DNA of 64,000 bases from Caballeronia turbans (GCA_001544655.2 FCOD02000018.1:50120-114119); one strand, 5' to 3'; counted from the first letter of the stretch, positions 37,301-48,084 are shown. Translations and numbers: made by a program. Notes: generated from the sequence alone by a model not told the origin.

Positions 37301-37472
37301 GGAGCTGCGGCATCCGCTGGGCATTGCGATCGTCGGCGGTCTCATCGTGTCGCAATTGCTCACGCTTTTTACGACGCCGGTGATCTATCTCGGCTTCGAT
37401 TCGCTCGCCCGCAAGCTGCGCGCGCGGTTTCATCGAGGCGCGCCGCCGGCGCCGGCCAGTGAGGGACGCTGA
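34353..37472 (+). CDS. mdtB: RND multidrug efflux permease MdtB
   Basis: 1039-residue inner-membrane proton-driven pump of the HAE1/AcrB family, starting [20 protein letters not shown]. Twelve helices and two large periplasmic loops are in place. Conserved TM4 Asp pairs lie in [14 protein letters not shown], and the pattern [16 protein letters not shown] is in the C-terminal half. MdtB pairs with MdtC as a heteromultimer. It lies 27 nt after mdtA and 3 nt before mdtC. Confidence 0.95.
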   Translation: MNPSRIFILRPVGTALLMAAIMLVGLVALRFLPLSALPAVDYPTIQVQTFYPGASPDVMTSSVTAPLEKQFGQMASLNQMSSQSSAGASVITLQFSLDLPLDIAEQEVQAAINAAGNLLPSDLPAPPIYAKVNPADAPIMTLAVSSKTLPLTQVQDLADTRLAQKISQVAGVGLVSVSGGNRPAVRIRANTRALASYGLNIDDLRTTISNLNVNTPKGNFDGPTRAYTINANDQLTDADAYKSAVVAYRNGRPVMLTDVASIVQGPENTKLGAWVDATPAIILNVQRQPGANVIAVVDGIKKILPQLQQALPAALDVRVVTDRTTTIRASVRDVQFELALSVVLVVLVIYLFLANVYATIIPSLSVPLSLVGTLAIMYLCGFSLDNLSLMALTIATGFVVDDAIVMIENIARYVEEGESPLEAALKGSKQIGFTIISLTVSLIAVLIPLLFMGDVVGRLFHEFAITLAVTIVISAIVSLTLVPMMCAKLLRHTPPKESKRFEARAHQFIDYVIGRYAVALNWVLERQRATLLVFVLTLICTAVLYVYIPKGFFPTQDTGVIQAITQAPQAASYQAVAEQQQALAQKILQNADVESLTSFVGVDGTNITLNSGRMLINLKPRDDRSNTSSDIIRTIQSEVADIPGIKLYMQPVQDLTIDSTVSPTQYQFMLTDPNPSEFAEWVPKLVERLQHTSILTDVATDLQQNGQSVYIEIDRATAARFGITPATVDNALYDAFGQRIISTIFTQSNQYRVILEAEPSDAHYSDTLNGIYLPSSTASNGQVPLSAIAKFHERAAPLLVTHLGQFPATTVSFNLAKGASLGEAVKAIEQAKEEIGLPASFQIRFQGAALAFQASLSNELFLILAAIVTMYIVLGVLYESFIHPITILSTLPSAGVGALLSLMITGHDLDIIGIIGIVLLIGIVKKNAIMMIDFALEAERDQGKSPREAIFQASLLRFRPILMTTMAALLGALPLMLGWGAGSELRHPLGIAIVGGLIVSQLLTLFTTPVIYLGFDSLARKLRARFHRGAPPAPASEGR

Positions 37473-37475
37473 GCC

Positions 37476-40400
37476 ATGAATCTGTCGCGCATCTTCATCG
37501 CCCGGCCGGTCGCGACGACGCTCCTCGCGATCGGCATCGCGCTCGCGGGCATGTTCGCGTTCGTGCGGCTGCCCGTGGCGCCGCTGCCGCAGGTCGATTT
37601 TCCGACGATCTCCGTGCAGGCGACGCTGCCCGGCGCGAGCCCGGAGACGGTCGCGACAAGCGTGGCGAGCCCGCTGGAGCGGCATCTCGGCACCATCGCC
37701 GACGTGAGCGAGATGACGTCGATGAGTTCGGTGGGCTCGACGCGCATCACGCTGCAATTCGGCCTCAATCGCGATATCGACGGCGCCGCGCGCGACGTGC
37801 AGGCCGCGATCAACGCCGCGCGCGCCGATCTGCCGACCTCGCTGCGCCAGAACCCGACGTATCACAAGGTCAACCCCGCCGACGCACCGATTCTGGTGCT
37901 CGCGCTCTCGTCGCCCACGCGCACGGCGGGCTCGCTTTACGATTCCGCCGCGACCGTGCTGCAGCAGACGCTTTCGACCGTGCCGGGCGTCGGCGAAGTC
38001 GACGTGAGCGGCTCGGCGAATCCGGCGGTGCGCGTCGAGCTGGAGCCGGGCGCCCTCTTTCACTACGGCATCGGGCTGGAGGACGTGCGCGCCGCGCTCG
38101 CATCGGCGAACGCGAACAGTCCGAAGGGCGCGATCGAGTTCAAGGGCAACCGCGTTCAGCTCTACACCAACGATCAGGCGAGCAAGGCTTCGCAATACAG
38201 GGATCTCGTCGTCGCGTACCGCAACGGCTCGGCGGTGAAGCTCTCGGATGTGGGTGAAGTGGTCGATTCGGTCGAAGACCTGCGCAACCTCGGCCTCATC
38301 AACAACAAGCGCGCGGTGCTCGTCATTCTGTATCGCCAGCCGGGCGCGAACATCATCGAGACCATCGACCGGGTGAAGTCGATGCTGCCGCAACTTCAGG
38401 CGGCGCTGCCCGCCGACGTGCAGATCACGCCGACCGCCGACCGCTCCGTGACGATCCGCTCGTCGCTGCACGATACCGAGCTGACGCTCGTGATCGCGGT
38501 GGCGCTGGTCGTGATGGTCGTATTCCTGTTTCTGCGCAACTGGCGCGCGACACTGATACCGAGCGTCGCCGTGCCGATTTCGATCATCGGCACCTTCGCC
38601 GCGATGTATCTGCTCGGCTTTTCGCTCGACAACCTGTCGCTGATGGCGCTGACCATCGCGACGGGCTTCGTCGTCGACGACGCCATCGTCGTGCTCGAGA
38701 ACATCACGCGGCATGTGGAGAAAGGCGTGCCGCGCATGCAGGCCGCGATTTTGGGCGCGCGAGAAGTCGGCTTCACGGTGCTGTCGATCAGCGTGTCGCT
38801 CGTCGCGGTGTTCCTGCCTATTCTGCTGATGGGCGGCATCGTCGGGCGGCTGTTCCGCGAGTTCGCGCTGACGCTCTCGCTCGCGATCGCGGTGTCGCTC
38901 GTCGTGTCGCTGACCGTCACGCCGATGATGTGCTCGCGCCTCCTCCAGGAACCGCACGACCGCAAGGAAGAGGGCCGCGTCGCACGCTGGCTCGAGCGCC
39001 AGTTCGACCGCATGCAGCGCGCCTACGCGCGCACGCTGGGCTGGGCGCTCGCGCATCCGCGCACGATTCTGCTGATTCTGCTCGCGACCATCGGGCTGAA
39101 CATCTATCTGTACGTCATCGTGCCGAAGGGATTTTTCCCGCAGCAGGACACGGGGCGCATCATCGGCGGCATTCAGGCGGACCAGAGCACGTCGTTCCAG
39201 GCAATGAAGATCAAGTTCGCGGAGATGATGAAGATCGTCGAGGCGGATCCGGCCGTGGATAGCGTCGCGGGCTTCACCGGCGGCCGTTCGACCAATTCGG
39301 GCTTCATGTTCATTTCGCTTAAACCCAAGAGCGAGCGCAAGGTGTCCGCCGATCAGGTGATCAACCGGTTGCGACGTCCGCTCGCGGACGTCGCGGGCGC
39401 GCGCACATTCCTGCAGGCGGTGCAGGACATCCGTGTGGGCGGACGGCAGTCGAATGCGCAATATCAGTTCACGCTGTTGTCCGACACGACATCCGATCTC
39501 TACAAATGGGGGCCGCTGCTTACCGACGCGCTGCAAAAGCGGCCCGAGCTCACCGACGTCAATTCCGACCAGCAACAAGGCGGCCTCGAAGCGATGGTCA
39601 CGTTCGACCGCTCGACCGCCGCGCGCCTCGGCATCAAGCCCGCGCAGATCGACAACACACTCTACGACGCGTTCGGCCAGCGCCAGGTCTCGACCATCTA
39701 CAACCCGCTGTCGCAGTATCACGTGGTGATGGAACTCGCGCCGAAATACTGGCAGAACCCGGAGACGCTCAAGCAGATCTACATCAGCACGTCGGGCGGC
39801 ACGGCGAGCGGCTCGGCATCGACACAATCGACCACGACGTCCGGGGCGACGTCGACCGCGTCCACTTCTGCGACCGGATCGACCGGCGCGGGCGGGTCAT
39901 CGACGAGCACGAGCGACACCACGGCCGCCCTCGCGCTTGCCGCGGTGAAGAACTCCGCCACCAACGCGATCGCGGCGACGGGCAAGAACGGTTCGTCGTC
40001 GGGCGCGGCGGTATCGACGTCGAAGGAAACCATGGTCCCGCTTTCGGCCATCGCGAAGTTCGGGCCGGGCAATACGCCGCTTTCGGTGAATCACCAGAGC
40101 CAGTTCGTCGCCTCGACGATTTCGTTCAACCTGCCGCCGGGCAAATCCCTGTCCGACGCGACCGCGGCCATCTACGAAACCATGGCCGAGATCGGCGTGC
40201 CGCAGACCATCCACGGCAGCTTTCAGGGCACGGCGCAGGCGTTTCAGCAATCGCTCAACGACCAGCCGCTCCTGATTCTCGCGGCGCTGGCGGCGGTGTA
40301 TATCGTGCTCGGCATCCTGTACGAAAGCTACATCCATCCGATCACGATTCTTTCGACGCTGCCGTCCGCGGGCATTGGCGCGCTGCTCGCGCTGCTTTTG

Positions 40401-40811
40401 TTCAAGACGGAGTTCAGCATCATCGCGTTGATCGCGGTGATATTGCTTATCGGCATCGTGAAGAAGAACGCGATCATGATGGTCGATTTCGCGATCGAGG
40501 CGACGCGGCACGGCGCGCAGACGCCGCAGGACGCGATTCGCGAAGCGTGTCTGTTGCGGTTCCGCCCGATCATGATGACGACCGCGGCCGCCCTGCTCGG
40601 CGCGCTGCCGCTCGCGTTCGGCACCGGCGAAGGCTCGGAGATGCGCGCGCCGCTCGGTATTGCGATCGTCGGCGGGTTGATCGTGAGCCAGATGCTCACG
40701 CTCTATACGACGCCGGTCGTGTATCTCTATATGGACCGATTCCGCATTCGTGGGGAGGAGCGGCGTGCGCGCCGACAGCGGCGTGCACGGCCGGCGAGCG
40801 CGGCGGAGTGA
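37476..40811 (+). CDS. mdtC: RND multidrug efflux permease MdtC, with low-complexity insertion
   Basis: 1111 residues, about 70-90 longer than typical MdtC. The start [20 protein letters not shown], the TM4 motif [14 protein letters not shown] and [16 protein letters not shown] match the family. The extra length comes from an insertion at about residues 773-848 made almost only of Ser, Thr, Ala and Gly ([19 protein letters not shown] and so on), in the second periplasmic loop just before [11 protein letters not shown]. The insertion keeps the frame. Partner of MdtB. No outer-membrane channel gene follows. Confidence 0.95.
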   Translation: MNLSRIFIARPVATTLLAIGIALAGMFAFVRLPVAPLPQVDFPTISVQATLPGASPETVATSVASPLERHLGTIADVSEMTSMSSVGSTRITLQFGLNRDIDGAARDVQAAINAARADLPTSLRQNPTYHKVNPADAPILVLALSSPTRTAGSLYDSAATVLQQTLSTVPGVGEVDVSGSANPAVRVELEPGALFHYGIGLEDVRAALASANANSPKGAIEFKGNRVQLYTNDQASKASQYRDLVVAYRNGSAVKLSDVGEVVDSVEDLRNLGLINNKRAVLVILYRQPGANIIETIDRVKSMLPQLQAALPADVQITPTADRSVTIRSSLHDTELTLVIAVALVVMVVFLFLRNWRATLIPSVAVPISIIGTFAAMYLLGFSLDNLSLMALTIATGFVVDDAIVVLENITRHVEKGVPRMQAAILGAREVGFTVLSISVSLVAVFLPILLMGGIVGRLFREFALTLSLAIAVSLVVSLTVTPMMCSRLLQEPHDRKEEGRVARWLERQFDRMQRAYARTLGWALAHPRTILLILLATIGLNIYLYVIVPKGFFPQQDTGRIIGGIQADQSTSFQAMKIKFAEMMKIVEADPAVDSVAGFTGGRSTNSGFMFISLKPKSERKVSADQVINRLRRPLADVAGARTFLQAVQDIRVGGRQSNAQYQFTLLSDTTSDLYKWGPLLTDALQKRPELTDVNSDQQQGGLEAMVTFDRSTAARLGIKPAQIDNTLYDAFGQRQVSTIYNPLSQYHVVMELAPKYWQNPETLKQIYISTSGGTASGSASTQSTTTSGATSTASTSATGSTGAGGSSTSTSDTTAALALAAVKNSATNAIAATGKNGSSSGAAVSTSKETMVPLSAIAKFGPGNTPLSVNHQSQFVASTISFNLPPGKSLSDATAAIYETMAEIGVPQTIHGSFQGTAQAFQQSLNDQPLLILAALAAVYIVLGILYESYIHPITILSTLPSAGIGALLALLLFKTEFSIIALIAVILLIGIVKKNAIMMVDFAIEATRHGAQTPQDAIREACLLRFRPIMMTTAAALLGALPLAFGTGEGSEMRAPLGIAIVGGLIVSQMLTLYTTPVVYLYMDRFRIRGEERRARRQRRARPASAAE

Positions 40812-40973
40812 ATGGAGTGAATGGCGTTCTTGGCTTTCGCCCCGGCCGTTCGTACCCCGCCCACGCCAGCCGAAAATGCTGCAAACGCAAATGCATCCCA
40901 CAGCGCGCCACGCAAAAATCGCCTACTTTGTCGGGTAAAGGCTCACTGCGACCACAGCGAAGGAGCGTCCCGC

Positions 40974-41666
40974 ATGAAACCGCTAAAGGTTTTGCTGATC
41001 GGCGCACACGGTCGCACGGGCCGACTGATCGCGCAGCGGCTGCATGACGAAGCCATACCGTTTCGCGCCATGCTGCGCAAATCCGCCCACAGGAGCGAGT
41101 TCGCGGCGATGGGCGCCGAAATCGTCCTCGGCGATCTCACCAACGACTTCTCCCACGCCTTCGACGACATCACGCACGTGATCTACGCGGCCGGATCGGC
41201 GGAAACGGAAAGCGTGCACGAGCAACGCGCGATCGACCGCGACGCCGTCATGCACGCCGCCGACTACGCAAAGCGCCGGCGCGTGCAGCAGATCGTCGTC
41301 ATTAGCGCGCTGTCGGCGTTTTATCCCGAGCGCAGCGGATTTGCGCTGCGCCACTATTCGCGGATGAAGCGCGAAGCCGACCAATACGTCGCGCACCGCG
41401 GCGTGCCTTACGCGATTCTTCGGCCCGGGCCGCTATCGGATGAACCGGCGCACGGCGCGATCGCGCTTGCCGGCGAACTCACGAAGCACAAGCCCGAGGT
41501 GTCGCGCGCCGACGTCGCGCGCGTCGCGCTGCAATGCGTGACATCCGGCATCAACAACCGGATGATCGCGTTCGTCGGCGGCGACGAGCCGATCGACATC
41601 GTGCTGGATTCGCTCCGGCTCGAATCCGCGCACACCTTCCGTCACGCCGCGCCGACGAGCCTGTAG
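40974..41666 (+). CDS. NAD(P)H-binding atypical SDR protein
   Basis: 230 residues of the NmrA/YhfK-like NAD(P)-binding family. The nucleotide-binding glycine motif is GAHGRTGRLI near the N-terminus, followed by VISALSAFYPERSGFALRHYSRMK and ILRPGPLSDEP. AAGGAG lies 7-8 nt before the ATG at 40974; the longer frame from 40821 is not coding-like. Substrate unknown. Its 3' end overlaps the convergent kdpE by 25 nt. Confidence 0.88.
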   Translation: MKPLKVLLIGAHGRTGRLIAQRLHDEAIPFRAMLRKSAHRSEFAAMGAEIVLGDLTNDFSHAFDDITHVIYAAGSAETESVHEQRAIDRDAVMHAADYAKRRRVQQIVVISALSAFYPERSGFALRHYSRMKREADQYVAHRGVPYAILRPGPLSDEPAHGAIALAGELTKHKPEVSRADVARVALQCVTSGINNRMIAFVGGDEPIDIVLDSLRLESAHTFRHAAPTSL

Positions 41667-42340
41667 CCGACGCCCGTTTCCGTCACGATATGCTCGGGCT
41701 GCGCCGGATCGCGCTCGAGCTTCTGGCGCAGATGCGCCATGTAGATGCGCAAGTAATGCGGGCTTTCGACATGCGACGGCCCCCACACTTCCACCAGCAA
41801 TTGCCGATGCGTCAACACGCGCCCCGCGTGCCGCACGAGCGTCGATAGCAGGCGATATTCGATCGGCGTCAGATGCACGTTCTCGCCGTTCTTCACGACG
41901 CGGCGCAGCGCCAGATCGACGCTCACGTCGCCGAACGCGACCACCGGCGTCTCGCTCGCCTGCGCCTGATTACGCCGCCGCAAATGCGCGCGAATCCGCG
42001 CCATCAGTTCGGAGACGCCGAAGGGCTTCGTGAGGTAGTCGTCGGCGCCGGCATCGAGCGCGGCCACTTTCTCTTCTTCCTGCGTGCGCGCCGACAGCAC
42101 GATGATCGGCAACCCCGTCCAGCCGCGCAACTCGCGGATCACGTCGATGCCATCGGTATCGGGCAAACCGAGATCGACGATCACGAGATCGGGCTTGCGC
42201 GTCGCGGCTTCGACGAGGCCCTTCTGCCCCGTTTCCGCCTCATGGACCGTCATGCCCTGCGCTTCGAGCGACACGCGCACGAAGCGGCGAATCTGCTTTT
42301 CGTCCTCGATCAGGACGACGGTGAAGGACGGCTCGCTCAT
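41642..42340 (-). CDS. kdpE: KdpE-like OmpR-family response regulator
   Basis: 232 residues. The receiver domain (about residues 7-120) has the phospho-acceptor Asp56 in LVIVDLGLPD, acidic pocket Glu12/Asp13 and Lys105 in YLTKPFG. The OmpR-type winged-helix domain occupies the C-terminal 100 residues. Wording such as KPDLVIVDLGLPDTDGIDVI and SHVESPHYLRIYMAHLRQKL is typical of KdpE, activator of the potassium-ATPase operon. No kdpD or kdpFABC lies next to it here. It is the last gene of the minus-strand run after qor. Confidence 0.9.
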   Translation of the reverse strand: MSEPSFTVVLIEDEKQIRRFVRVSLEAQGMTVHEAETGQKGLVEAATRKPDLVIVDLGLPDTDGIDVIRELRGWTGLPIIVLSARTQEEEKVAALDAGADDYLTKPFGVSELMARIRAHLRRRNQAQASETPVVAFGDVSVDLALRRVVKNGENVHLTPIEYRLLSTLVRHAGRVLTHRQLLVEVWGPSHVESPHYLRIYMAHLRQKLERDPAQPEHIVTETGVGYRLVGAA

Positions 42341-42385
42341 GGTTCTATTGGTGTTGATGGTGACGAACCGCCCTCGCGCTTCACG

Positions 42386-43360
42386 TCAGGGCAGAAGGAT
42401 CGTCGAGCCGGTCGTCTTGCGCGCTTCGAGCTCTTCATGTGCGCGAGCCGCATCGGACAAGGGATAACGCTGGCGCACGTTCGTCTTCACCTTGCCCGAG
42501 GAGACGACGTCGAACAACTCCGCCGCCATCGCATCGAGATCGCTGCGTTTGGCGATGTAGCTGAAGAGCGTCGGCCGCGTGAAGTAGAGCGAGCCGCGTC
42601 CTGCGAGCTCCGACGAATCGATCGGCGGCAGCGGCCCCGACGAATTGCCGAAGCTCACGAAAAGGCCGAGCGGCGCGAGGCAATCGAGCGACGCGATGTA
42701 CGTGTCCTTGCCGATCGAATCGTAGACCACCGGCACGCCCGCGCCGTTGGTGATCTCGCGCACGCGCTGCGTGAAGTTCTCGCGCGTGTAGACGATCGGG
42801 TAATCGCAGCCGTGCGCCTTCGCGAGCTCGGCTTTCTCGTCGGAACCGACAGTGCCGATAACCGTCGCGCCCAGCGCCTTCGCCCACTGGCACGCAAGCA
42901 TGCCGACGCCGCCCGCCGCCGCGTGGATCAGCACGGTATCGCCGGCCTTCACGCGATACGTCCGCCGCAGAAGATATTGCGCGGTCAGGCCTTGCAGCAT
43001 GATCGACGCGGCGTCCTCATAACTGATCGAATCGGGCAGCCTGACGACGTAATCCGCCGACATCACGCGCTCTTGCGCATACGCGCCCGGCGGACGCGAC
43101 GCGTACGCCACGCGATCGCCCGGCTTGAATTGCGTGACGCCCTCGCCCACCGCCGTCACCTCGCCGGCGGCCTCCATGCCGAGGCCGCCGGGCAGCGGCA
43201 TCGGATAAAGACCGGTGCGGAAGTACACGTCGATGAAATTCAGGCCCACCGCATGATGCTTCACGCGGATCTCGCCCTTGCCCGGCGCGCCCACGTCCAC
43301 GTCGACCCATTTCATGACTTCCGGGCCGCCTGCCTTGTCGAATCGGATTGCCTTGGTCAT
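42386..43360 (-). CDS. qor: NADPH:quinone oxidoreductase (zeta-crystallin type)
   Basis: 324-residue zinc-free medium-chain dehydrogenase. The N-terminal GroES-like domain contains HHAVGLNFIDVYFRTGLYP; the Rossmann part has AAAGGVGMLACQWAKALGATV for NADPH binding. It reduces quinones by one electron. GGAGAAC precedes the ATG. It begins 22 nt after mgsA on the same strand, so they are probably co-transcribed. Confidence 0.93.
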   Translation of the reverse strand: MTKAIRFDKAGGPEVMKWVDVDVGAPGKGEIRVKHHAVGLNFIDVYFRTGLYPMPLPGGLGMEAAGEVTAVGEGVTQFKPGDRVAYASRPPGAYAQERVMSADYVVRLPDSISYEDAASIMLQGLTAQYLLRRTYRVKAGDTVLIHAAAGGVGMLACQWAKALGATVIGTVGSDEKAELAKAHGCDYPIVYTRENFTQRVREITNGAGVPVVYDSIGKDTYIASLDCLAPLGLFVSFGNSSGPLPPIDSSELAGRGSLYFTRPTLFSYIAKRSDLDAMAAELFDVVSSGKVKTNVRQRYPLSDAARAHEELEARKTTGSTILLP

Positions 43361-43381
43361 CGCTTGTTCTCCATCGGTTCG

Positions 43382-43768
43382 TCAAGCCCGCGCAAAGCGC
43401 TGGCGCAAGTCGTCGAGAATCATGCGCGCCGTCGCGATGTTGGTCGCGCACGGCACGTTGTGCACGTCACAGGCGCGCACGAGCGCGTTGATGTCCGGCT
43501 CGTGCGGCTGCGGTGTCATCGGATCGCGCAGGAAAATCACGAGGTCGACGCGGCCCTCGGCCAGTTCCGCCCCGATCTGCAGGTCGCCGCCGTGGGGGCC
43601 GGAGAGCTTGCGCTCGACCTCCAGCCCGTGCGCCGCCGCGATGCGTCCGCCAGTCGTGCCCGTCGCAACGAGATCGCATTGCGCAAGCGTGTCGACGAAC
43701 TCGCCCGCGAGCGTGACGATGTCGTCCTTCTTCATGTCGTGCGCGATCAGCGCGACGCGTGTGGTCAT
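43382..43768 (-). CDS. mgsA: Methylglyoxal synthase
   Basis: 128 residues. It converts dihydroxyacetone phosphate to methylglyoxal and phosphate, a bypass relieving sugar-phosphate stress. Catalytic Asp62 lies in HGGDLQIGA, with His10 in IAHDMKKDD, the phosphate-binding GTTGGRI and the FLRDPM motif with His89. Length and motifs are complete. It lies 15 nt after the SDR gene and 22 nt before qor. Confidence 0.97.
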   Translation of the reverse strand: MTTRVALIAHDMKKDDIVTLAGEFVDTLAQCDLVATGTTGGRIAAAHGLEVERKLSGPHGGDLQIGAELAEGRVDLVIFLRDPMTPQPHEPDINALVRACDVHNVPCATNIATARMILDDLRQRFARA

Positions 43769-43783
43769 ATGCGTGATCCTCGA

Positions 43784-44563
43784 TCAGTACGTGCCGGGGT
43801 AAGCGCCGCCGTCGATCAGCAGGTTCTGACCGGTGATGTAGCCCGCGTGCACGCTGCATAGAAACGCGCACGCCTTGCCGAATTCTTCCGACGTGCCGAA
43901 GCGTCCCGCAGGCAGACTCTGCGCTCGACGCGCGCGCATCTCCTCGATCGGGATGTTCTGCGCCTTCGCCTGCGCTTCCATCGTCACGGCGATGCGGTCG
44001 GTGTCGAAGGTGCCGGGCAACAGATTGTTGATCGTGACGCCGGTCGATGCGACCTTGCGTGCAACGCCCGCGACGAAGCCCGTGAGCCCGGAACGCGCGC
44101 CGTTGGACAGGCCGAGCACGTCGATCGGCGCCTTCACCGACGAACTCGTGATATTCACGATGCGACCGAAGCCGCGCTCGATCATGCCGTCGATGGTCGC
44201 CTTGATCAGCTCGATCGGCGTCAGCATGTTGCCTTCCAGCGCCTTGATCCACATGTCGTGCGTGAAGGTGCGGAAGTCGCCCGGCGGCGGGCCGCCCGCG
44301 TTGTTGACCAGAATGTCCGGCGCGGGGCACGCGGCGAGCGCGGCGGCGTGGCCTTCGGGCGTCGTGATGTCGCCCGCGACCGTCGTCACGGTGACGCCGT
44401 ACTGCGCGCGGATGTGCGCGGCCGTCGCTTCCAGCGTTTGCGCCGTGCGCGCGGTGATGACCAGATTCACGCCCTCGGCGGCGAGCGCCTCGGCACAGCC
44501 TCGTCCGAGGCCCTTGCTCGCCGCGCACACCAGCGCGGTGCGGCCCGCGATTCCCATGTCCAT
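43784..44563 (-). CDS. Short-chain dehydrogenase/reductase
   Basis: 259 residues of the classical SDR family. The cofactor motif [15 protein letters not shown] is at the N-terminus and NNAGGPPPG follows. The catalytic region is unusual: the Ser is in NITSSSVK, but the position of the usual YxxxK reads [10 protein letters not shown], so the canonical Tyr and Lys are replaced (Leu-Ser-Asn-Gly). This fits the atypical 3-oxoacyl reductase-like subgroup with altered catalysis. GGAGG lies 7 nt before the ATG at 44563. First gene of the run SDR-mgsA-qor-kdpE. Confidence 0.88.
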   Translation of the reverse strand: MDMGIAGRTALVCAASKGLGRGCAEALAAEGVNLVITARTAQTLEATAAHIRAQYGVTVTTVAGDITTPEGHAAALAACPAPDILVNNAGGPPPGDFRTFTHDMWIKALEGNMLTPIELIKATIDGMIERGFGRIVNITSSSVKAPIDVLGLSNGARSGLTGFVAGVARKVASTGVTINNLLPGTFDTDRIAVTMEAQAKAQNIPIEEMRARRAQSLPAGRFGTSEEFGKACAFLCSVHAGYITGQNLLIDGGAYPGTY

Positions 44564-44801
44564 CGTCCATCCTCCGTCTTCGTTGTAGAGTTGCCTCGCA
44601 CGCGCGTCGCGGCGCATGCGAGGGTGCCATGTCTCTCGCGCATTCTAGAAGAATCGGGGCGGCAACGTCGGCGGTCCCTCGGCACCACGCGATTCTTCTT
44701 AGGTGCGGGCGGCCTTTTGGGTAAACTGTCGCCACTGTCCGCTCCCCGAGCGTCGAAGGCAGAACATCACACGAGCAGGACGCGCAGCGCGCGCGAGACC
44801 C

Positions 44802-45455
44802 ATGAAACAAGACAGCCGCTTCCCCAATCTCTTCATCCTCGATCACCCGTTGATCCAGCACAAGCTCACTCACATGCGCGACAAGGACACGTCGACGCGC
44901 ACGTTCCGCGAGCTGCTGCGGGAAATCACGCTGCTGATGGGCTACGAAATCACGCGCAACCTGCCGCTCACGACCAAGCGCGTGGAAACGCCGCTCGTCG
45001 AGGTCGACGCGCCGGTGATCGCCGGCAAGAAGCTCGCGATCGTGCCGGTGCTGCGCGCGGGCATCGGCATGTCGGACGGTCTGCTGGATCTGGTGCCGTC
45101 GGCGCGCGTCGGGCATATCGGCGTGTATCGGGCCGAGGATCATCGCCCGGTCGAGTATCTCGTGCGGCTCCCGCCCGATCTCGAGGAGCGCGTCTTTATT
45201 CTCTGCGATCCGATGGTCGCGACCGGCTACTCGGCGGTGCACGCCGTCGACGTGATGAAGCGCCGCAAGGTGCAGAGCGAGAACATCGTGTTCGTCGCGC
45301 TGGTGGCGGCGCCGGAAGGCGTCAAGGTATTCCAGGACGCGCATCCGGAAGTAAAGCTCTACGTTGCGTCCCTCGATTCGCATCTGAACGAGCATGCGTA
45401 TATCGTCCCGGGGCTCGGCGACGCGGGAGACCGCCTGTTCGGCACGAAGAACTGA
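44802..45455 (+). CDS. upp: Uracil phosphoribosyltransferase
   Basis: 217 residues. It salvages uracil to UMP with PRPP. The PRPP loop is [17 protein letters not shown], the uracil-binding end is [16 protein letters not shown], and the N-terminus [20 protein letters not shown] is family-typical. The ATG at 44802 matches the family start; the extension to 44703 does not. Divergent from the SDR gene and closed by a terminator. Confidence 0.97.
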   Translation: MKQDSRFPNLFILDHPLIQHKLTHMRDKDTSTRTFRELLREITLLMGYEITRNLPLTTKRVETPLVEVDAPVIAGKKLAIVPVLRAGIGMSDGLLDLVPSARVGHIGVYRAEDHRPVEYLVRLPPDLEERVFILCDPMVATGYSAVHAVDVMKRRKVQSENIVFVALVAAPEGVKVFQDAHPEVKLYVASLDSHLNEHAYIVPGLGDAGDRLFGTKN

Positions 45456-45488
45456 GCGCCCGCAACATTTTCGCGATTCCTGTTCATC

Positions 45489-45515
45489 CCGCCGCGCCGT
45501 CCGCGCGGCGGTTTT
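45489..45515 (+). terminator. Intrinsic terminator of upp
   Basis: CCGCCGCGC pairs with GCGCGGCGG around CGTCC, then TTTT, starting 33 nt after the stop codon. The remaining part of the 341-bp gap to yebC (45516-45796) shows no gene and should contain the yebC promoter. Confidence 0.85.
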
Positions 45516-45796
45516 GCGTTTACTGCCGCCTTTTCGAGTTTTCGCCGCGATTCGCCGGAATTTCACGCCGTTTGCATCACTTTTCCTGTGTCTGTCCGCG
45601 CGCAGCGGTTCTGAGAGCGGGCGCCGCCATGCTAAAATTTCGGTCTGTTCCTATCCGGGTTCCGCCAGATTCGGCGATCCGCGAGCGGACTCGCGACCGG
45701 CGCACAAGCGCGGCGCGGACAGACACATTCGGCATCACAAAGCACGACAGCACACTAGGCGCACGGCTAGACGCCCGCGCGCGATGGAGAAAGGTA

Positions 45797-46525
45797 ATGG
45801 CGGGTCATTCGAAATGGGCCAACATCAAGCATAAGAAAGCCGCGGCCGACGCGAAGAAGGGCAAGGTCTGGACGCGCCTCATCAAGGAAATCCAGGTCGC
45901 CGCGCGCATGGGCGGCGGCGAGGTCGATTCGAACCCGCGCCTGCGTCTCGCCGTCGACAAGGCCTACGACGCCAACATGCCGAAGGACAACATCAACCGC
46001 GCGATCCAGCGCGGCGTAGGCGGCGTCGATGGCGCGAACTACGAAGAAATCCGTTACGAAGGCTACGGCATCGGCGGCGCGGCGATCATCGTCGACACGA
46101 TGACGGACAACCGCACGCGCACCGTCGCGGAAGTGCGCCACGCATTTTCGAAGTTCGGCGGCAACATGGGCACGGACGGCTCCGTGTCGTTCATGTTCGA
46201 TCACGTCGGCCAGTTCCTTTTCGCACCCGGCACGCCGGAAGACAAGCTGATGGATGCAGCGCTCGAAGCCGGCGCGGACGACGTGGTAACGAATGAGGAC
46301 GGCAGCATCGAGGTGATCTGCCCGCCGAACGACTTTCAGAAGGTGAAAGACGCGCTCGAAGCCGCGGGCTTCAAGGCAGAACTCGCCGAAGTGACGATGA
46401 AACCGCAGACGGAAGTCGAATTCAGCGGCGACGACGCAGTGAAGATGCAAAAACTGCTCGACGCGCTCGAAAATCTAGACGACGTGCAGGAAGTCTATAC
46501 AAACGCGGCGATCAACGAAGACTGA
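45797..46525 (+). CDS. yebC: YebC/PmpR-family protein
   Basis: 242 residues starting [20 protein letters not shown], the invariant N-terminus of this family. [25 protein letters not shown] and [18 protein letters not shown] are also present. Members have been described as DNA-binding regulators and as ribosome-associated factors that ease translation of proline stretches; YebC is commonly beside ruvC, which is not the case here. AAAGG precedes the ATG. Confidence 0.96.
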   Translation: MAGHSKWANIKHKKAAADAKKGKVWTRLIKEIQVAARMGGGEVDSNPRLRLAVDKAYDANMPKDNINRAIQRGVGGVDGANYEEIRYEGYGIGGAAIIVDTMTDNRTRTVAEVRHAFSKFGGNMGTDGSVSFMFDHVGQFLFAPGTPEDKLMDAALEAGADDVVTNEDGSIEVICPPNDFQKVKDALEAAGFKAELAEVTMKPQTEVEFSGDDAVKMQKLLDALENLDDVQEVYTNAAINED

Positions 46526-46782
46526 ACTTCGTATCGCACGGGGCGTGGCGCAAACGAAAGCGCCCCGCCCTCGCATGGAACATCTTTCGCTTCGGCTCGC
46601 ATGCCGGAGCAGCGCCGCGTGATCTTTGCGGCGCGGCATCGCCACTGGAAGGCGCGTGACGCAGCCGATGTCAGCGCGAGCCGCCTTCGCGACGCTTTGA
46701 CGGTCGTCATGCGCGCAAGCCAGGGGCCGTGCGCCCGCCGCTTTTTCTCAAGCCGCTTTTTGTCAGGATTTCGGGGATTCAA

Positions 46783-48084
46783 ATGAAGTTACTCGTCGTC
46801 GGTTCCGGCGGCCGCGAACATGCGCTGGCCTGGAAGCTCGCGCAATCGCCGCGCGTGCAGATCGTCTATGTCGCGCCGGGCAACGGCGGCACCGCGCAGG
46901 ACGAGCGTCTGCGCAACGTCGACATCACGGACCCGGCGGAACTCGCCGATTTCGTCGAGAAAGAGCATGTAGCATTCACGCTCGTCGGGCCGGAGCAGCC
47001 GCTTGCCGCGGGCATCGTCAATGTGTTCCGTTCGCGCGGCCTGAAAATCTTCGGACCGAGCAAGGAAGCCGCGCAGCTCGAAAGCTCGAAGGACTTCGCC
47101 AAGGCGTTCATGAAGCGCCACAACATCCCGACGGCCGAATACGAAACCTTCTCCGACGCCGCCGCCGCGCACGCGTACATCGACGCGAAGGGCGCGCCGA
47201 TCGTCGTCAAGGCGGACGGACTGGCCGCCGGCAAGGGCGTCGTCGTGGCGATGACGCCGGAAGAAGCGCACGCCGCCGTCGATTCGATGCTCGCCGACAA
47301 CAAGCTCGGCGATGCGGGCGCACGCGTCGTAATCGAGGAGTTTCTCACGGGCGAGGAAGCGAGCTTCATCGTAATGGTGGACGGCAAGCACGTACTCGCG
47401 CTCGCGTCCAGTCAGGACCACAAGCGCCTGCTCGACGGCGACAAGGGCCCGAACACGGGCGGCATGGGTGCGTACTCGCCCGCGCCGATCGTCACGCCGC
47501 AATTGCACGCGCGGGTGATGCGCGAAATCATCCAGCCGACGGTGCGCGGCATGGAAAACGAAGGCATCCGCTTCACGGGCTTCCTGTACGCCGGTCTCAT
47601 GATCGACGCGAACGGCAATCCGAAAACGCTCGAATTCAATTGCCGCATGGGCGATCCGGAGACGCAGCCGATCATGGCGCGCCTGAAGGGTGACTTCTCG
47701 AAGGTCGTGGAAATGGCCATCGACGGCAAGCTCGACAGCGTCGATCTCGACTGGGACCGCCGCACGGCGCTCGGCGTCGTCCTCGCGGCGCACAACTATC
47801 CGGAGACGCCGCGCAAGGGCGACCGTATCAGCGGGATTCCGGCGGAAACCGACAGTTCCGTCACTTTCCATGCCGGCACGACGCTCACTGACGGCAAACT
47901 CACGACCTCGGGCGGACGCGTGCTGTGCGTCGTCGGTCTGGCGGATTCCGTGCGCGGCGCGCAATCCGTGGTCTACGATACAGTCAACCAGATCTCGTTC
48001 GACGGCATGCAGTACCGCCGGGATATCGGTTATCGGGCGGTGAACCGCAAGCAGTCGGCGGACAAGCCCGGCGACAAGCACTGA
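46783..48084 (+). CDS. purD: Phosphoribosylamine-glycine ligase
   Basis: 433 residues. The ATP-grasp enzyme of purine synthesis, making GAR from phosphoribosylamine, glycine and ATP. N-terminus MKLLVVGSGGREHALAWKLA, ATP-grasp core IVVKADGLAAGKGVVVA and NCRMGDPETQP near the metal site are intact. The start at 46783 matches the family; the longer frame from 46729 is not similar. Confidence 0.97.
   Translation: MKLLVVGSGGREHALAWKLAQSPRVQIVYVAPGNGGTAQDERLRNVDITDPAELADFVEKEHVAFTLVGPEQPLAAGIVNVFRSRGLKIFGPSKEAAQLESSKDFAKAFMKRHNIPTAEYETFSDAAAAHAYIDAKGAPIVVKADGLAAGKGVVVAMTPEEAHAAVDSMLADNKLGDAGARVVIEEFLTGEEASFIVMVDGKHVLALASSQDHKRLLDGDKGPNTGGMGAYSPAPIVTPQLHARVMREIIQPTVRGMENEGIRFTGFLYAGLMIDANGNPKTLEFNCRMGDPETQPIMARLKGDFSKVVEMAIDGKLDSVDLDWDRRTALGVVLAAHNYPETPRKGDRISGIPAETDSSVTFHAGTTLTDGKLTTSGGRVLCVVGLADSVRGAQSVVYDTVNQISFDGMQYRRDIGYRAVNRKQSADKPGDKH

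Noticed and set aside
34335-39827. Open frame of 1830 codons on the minus strand opposite mdtB and mdtC
   Set aside because: It is the antisense shadow of two certain RND genes. The product is Arg/His/Asp-rich low-complexity sequence, as expected from reverse reading of GC-rich codons.
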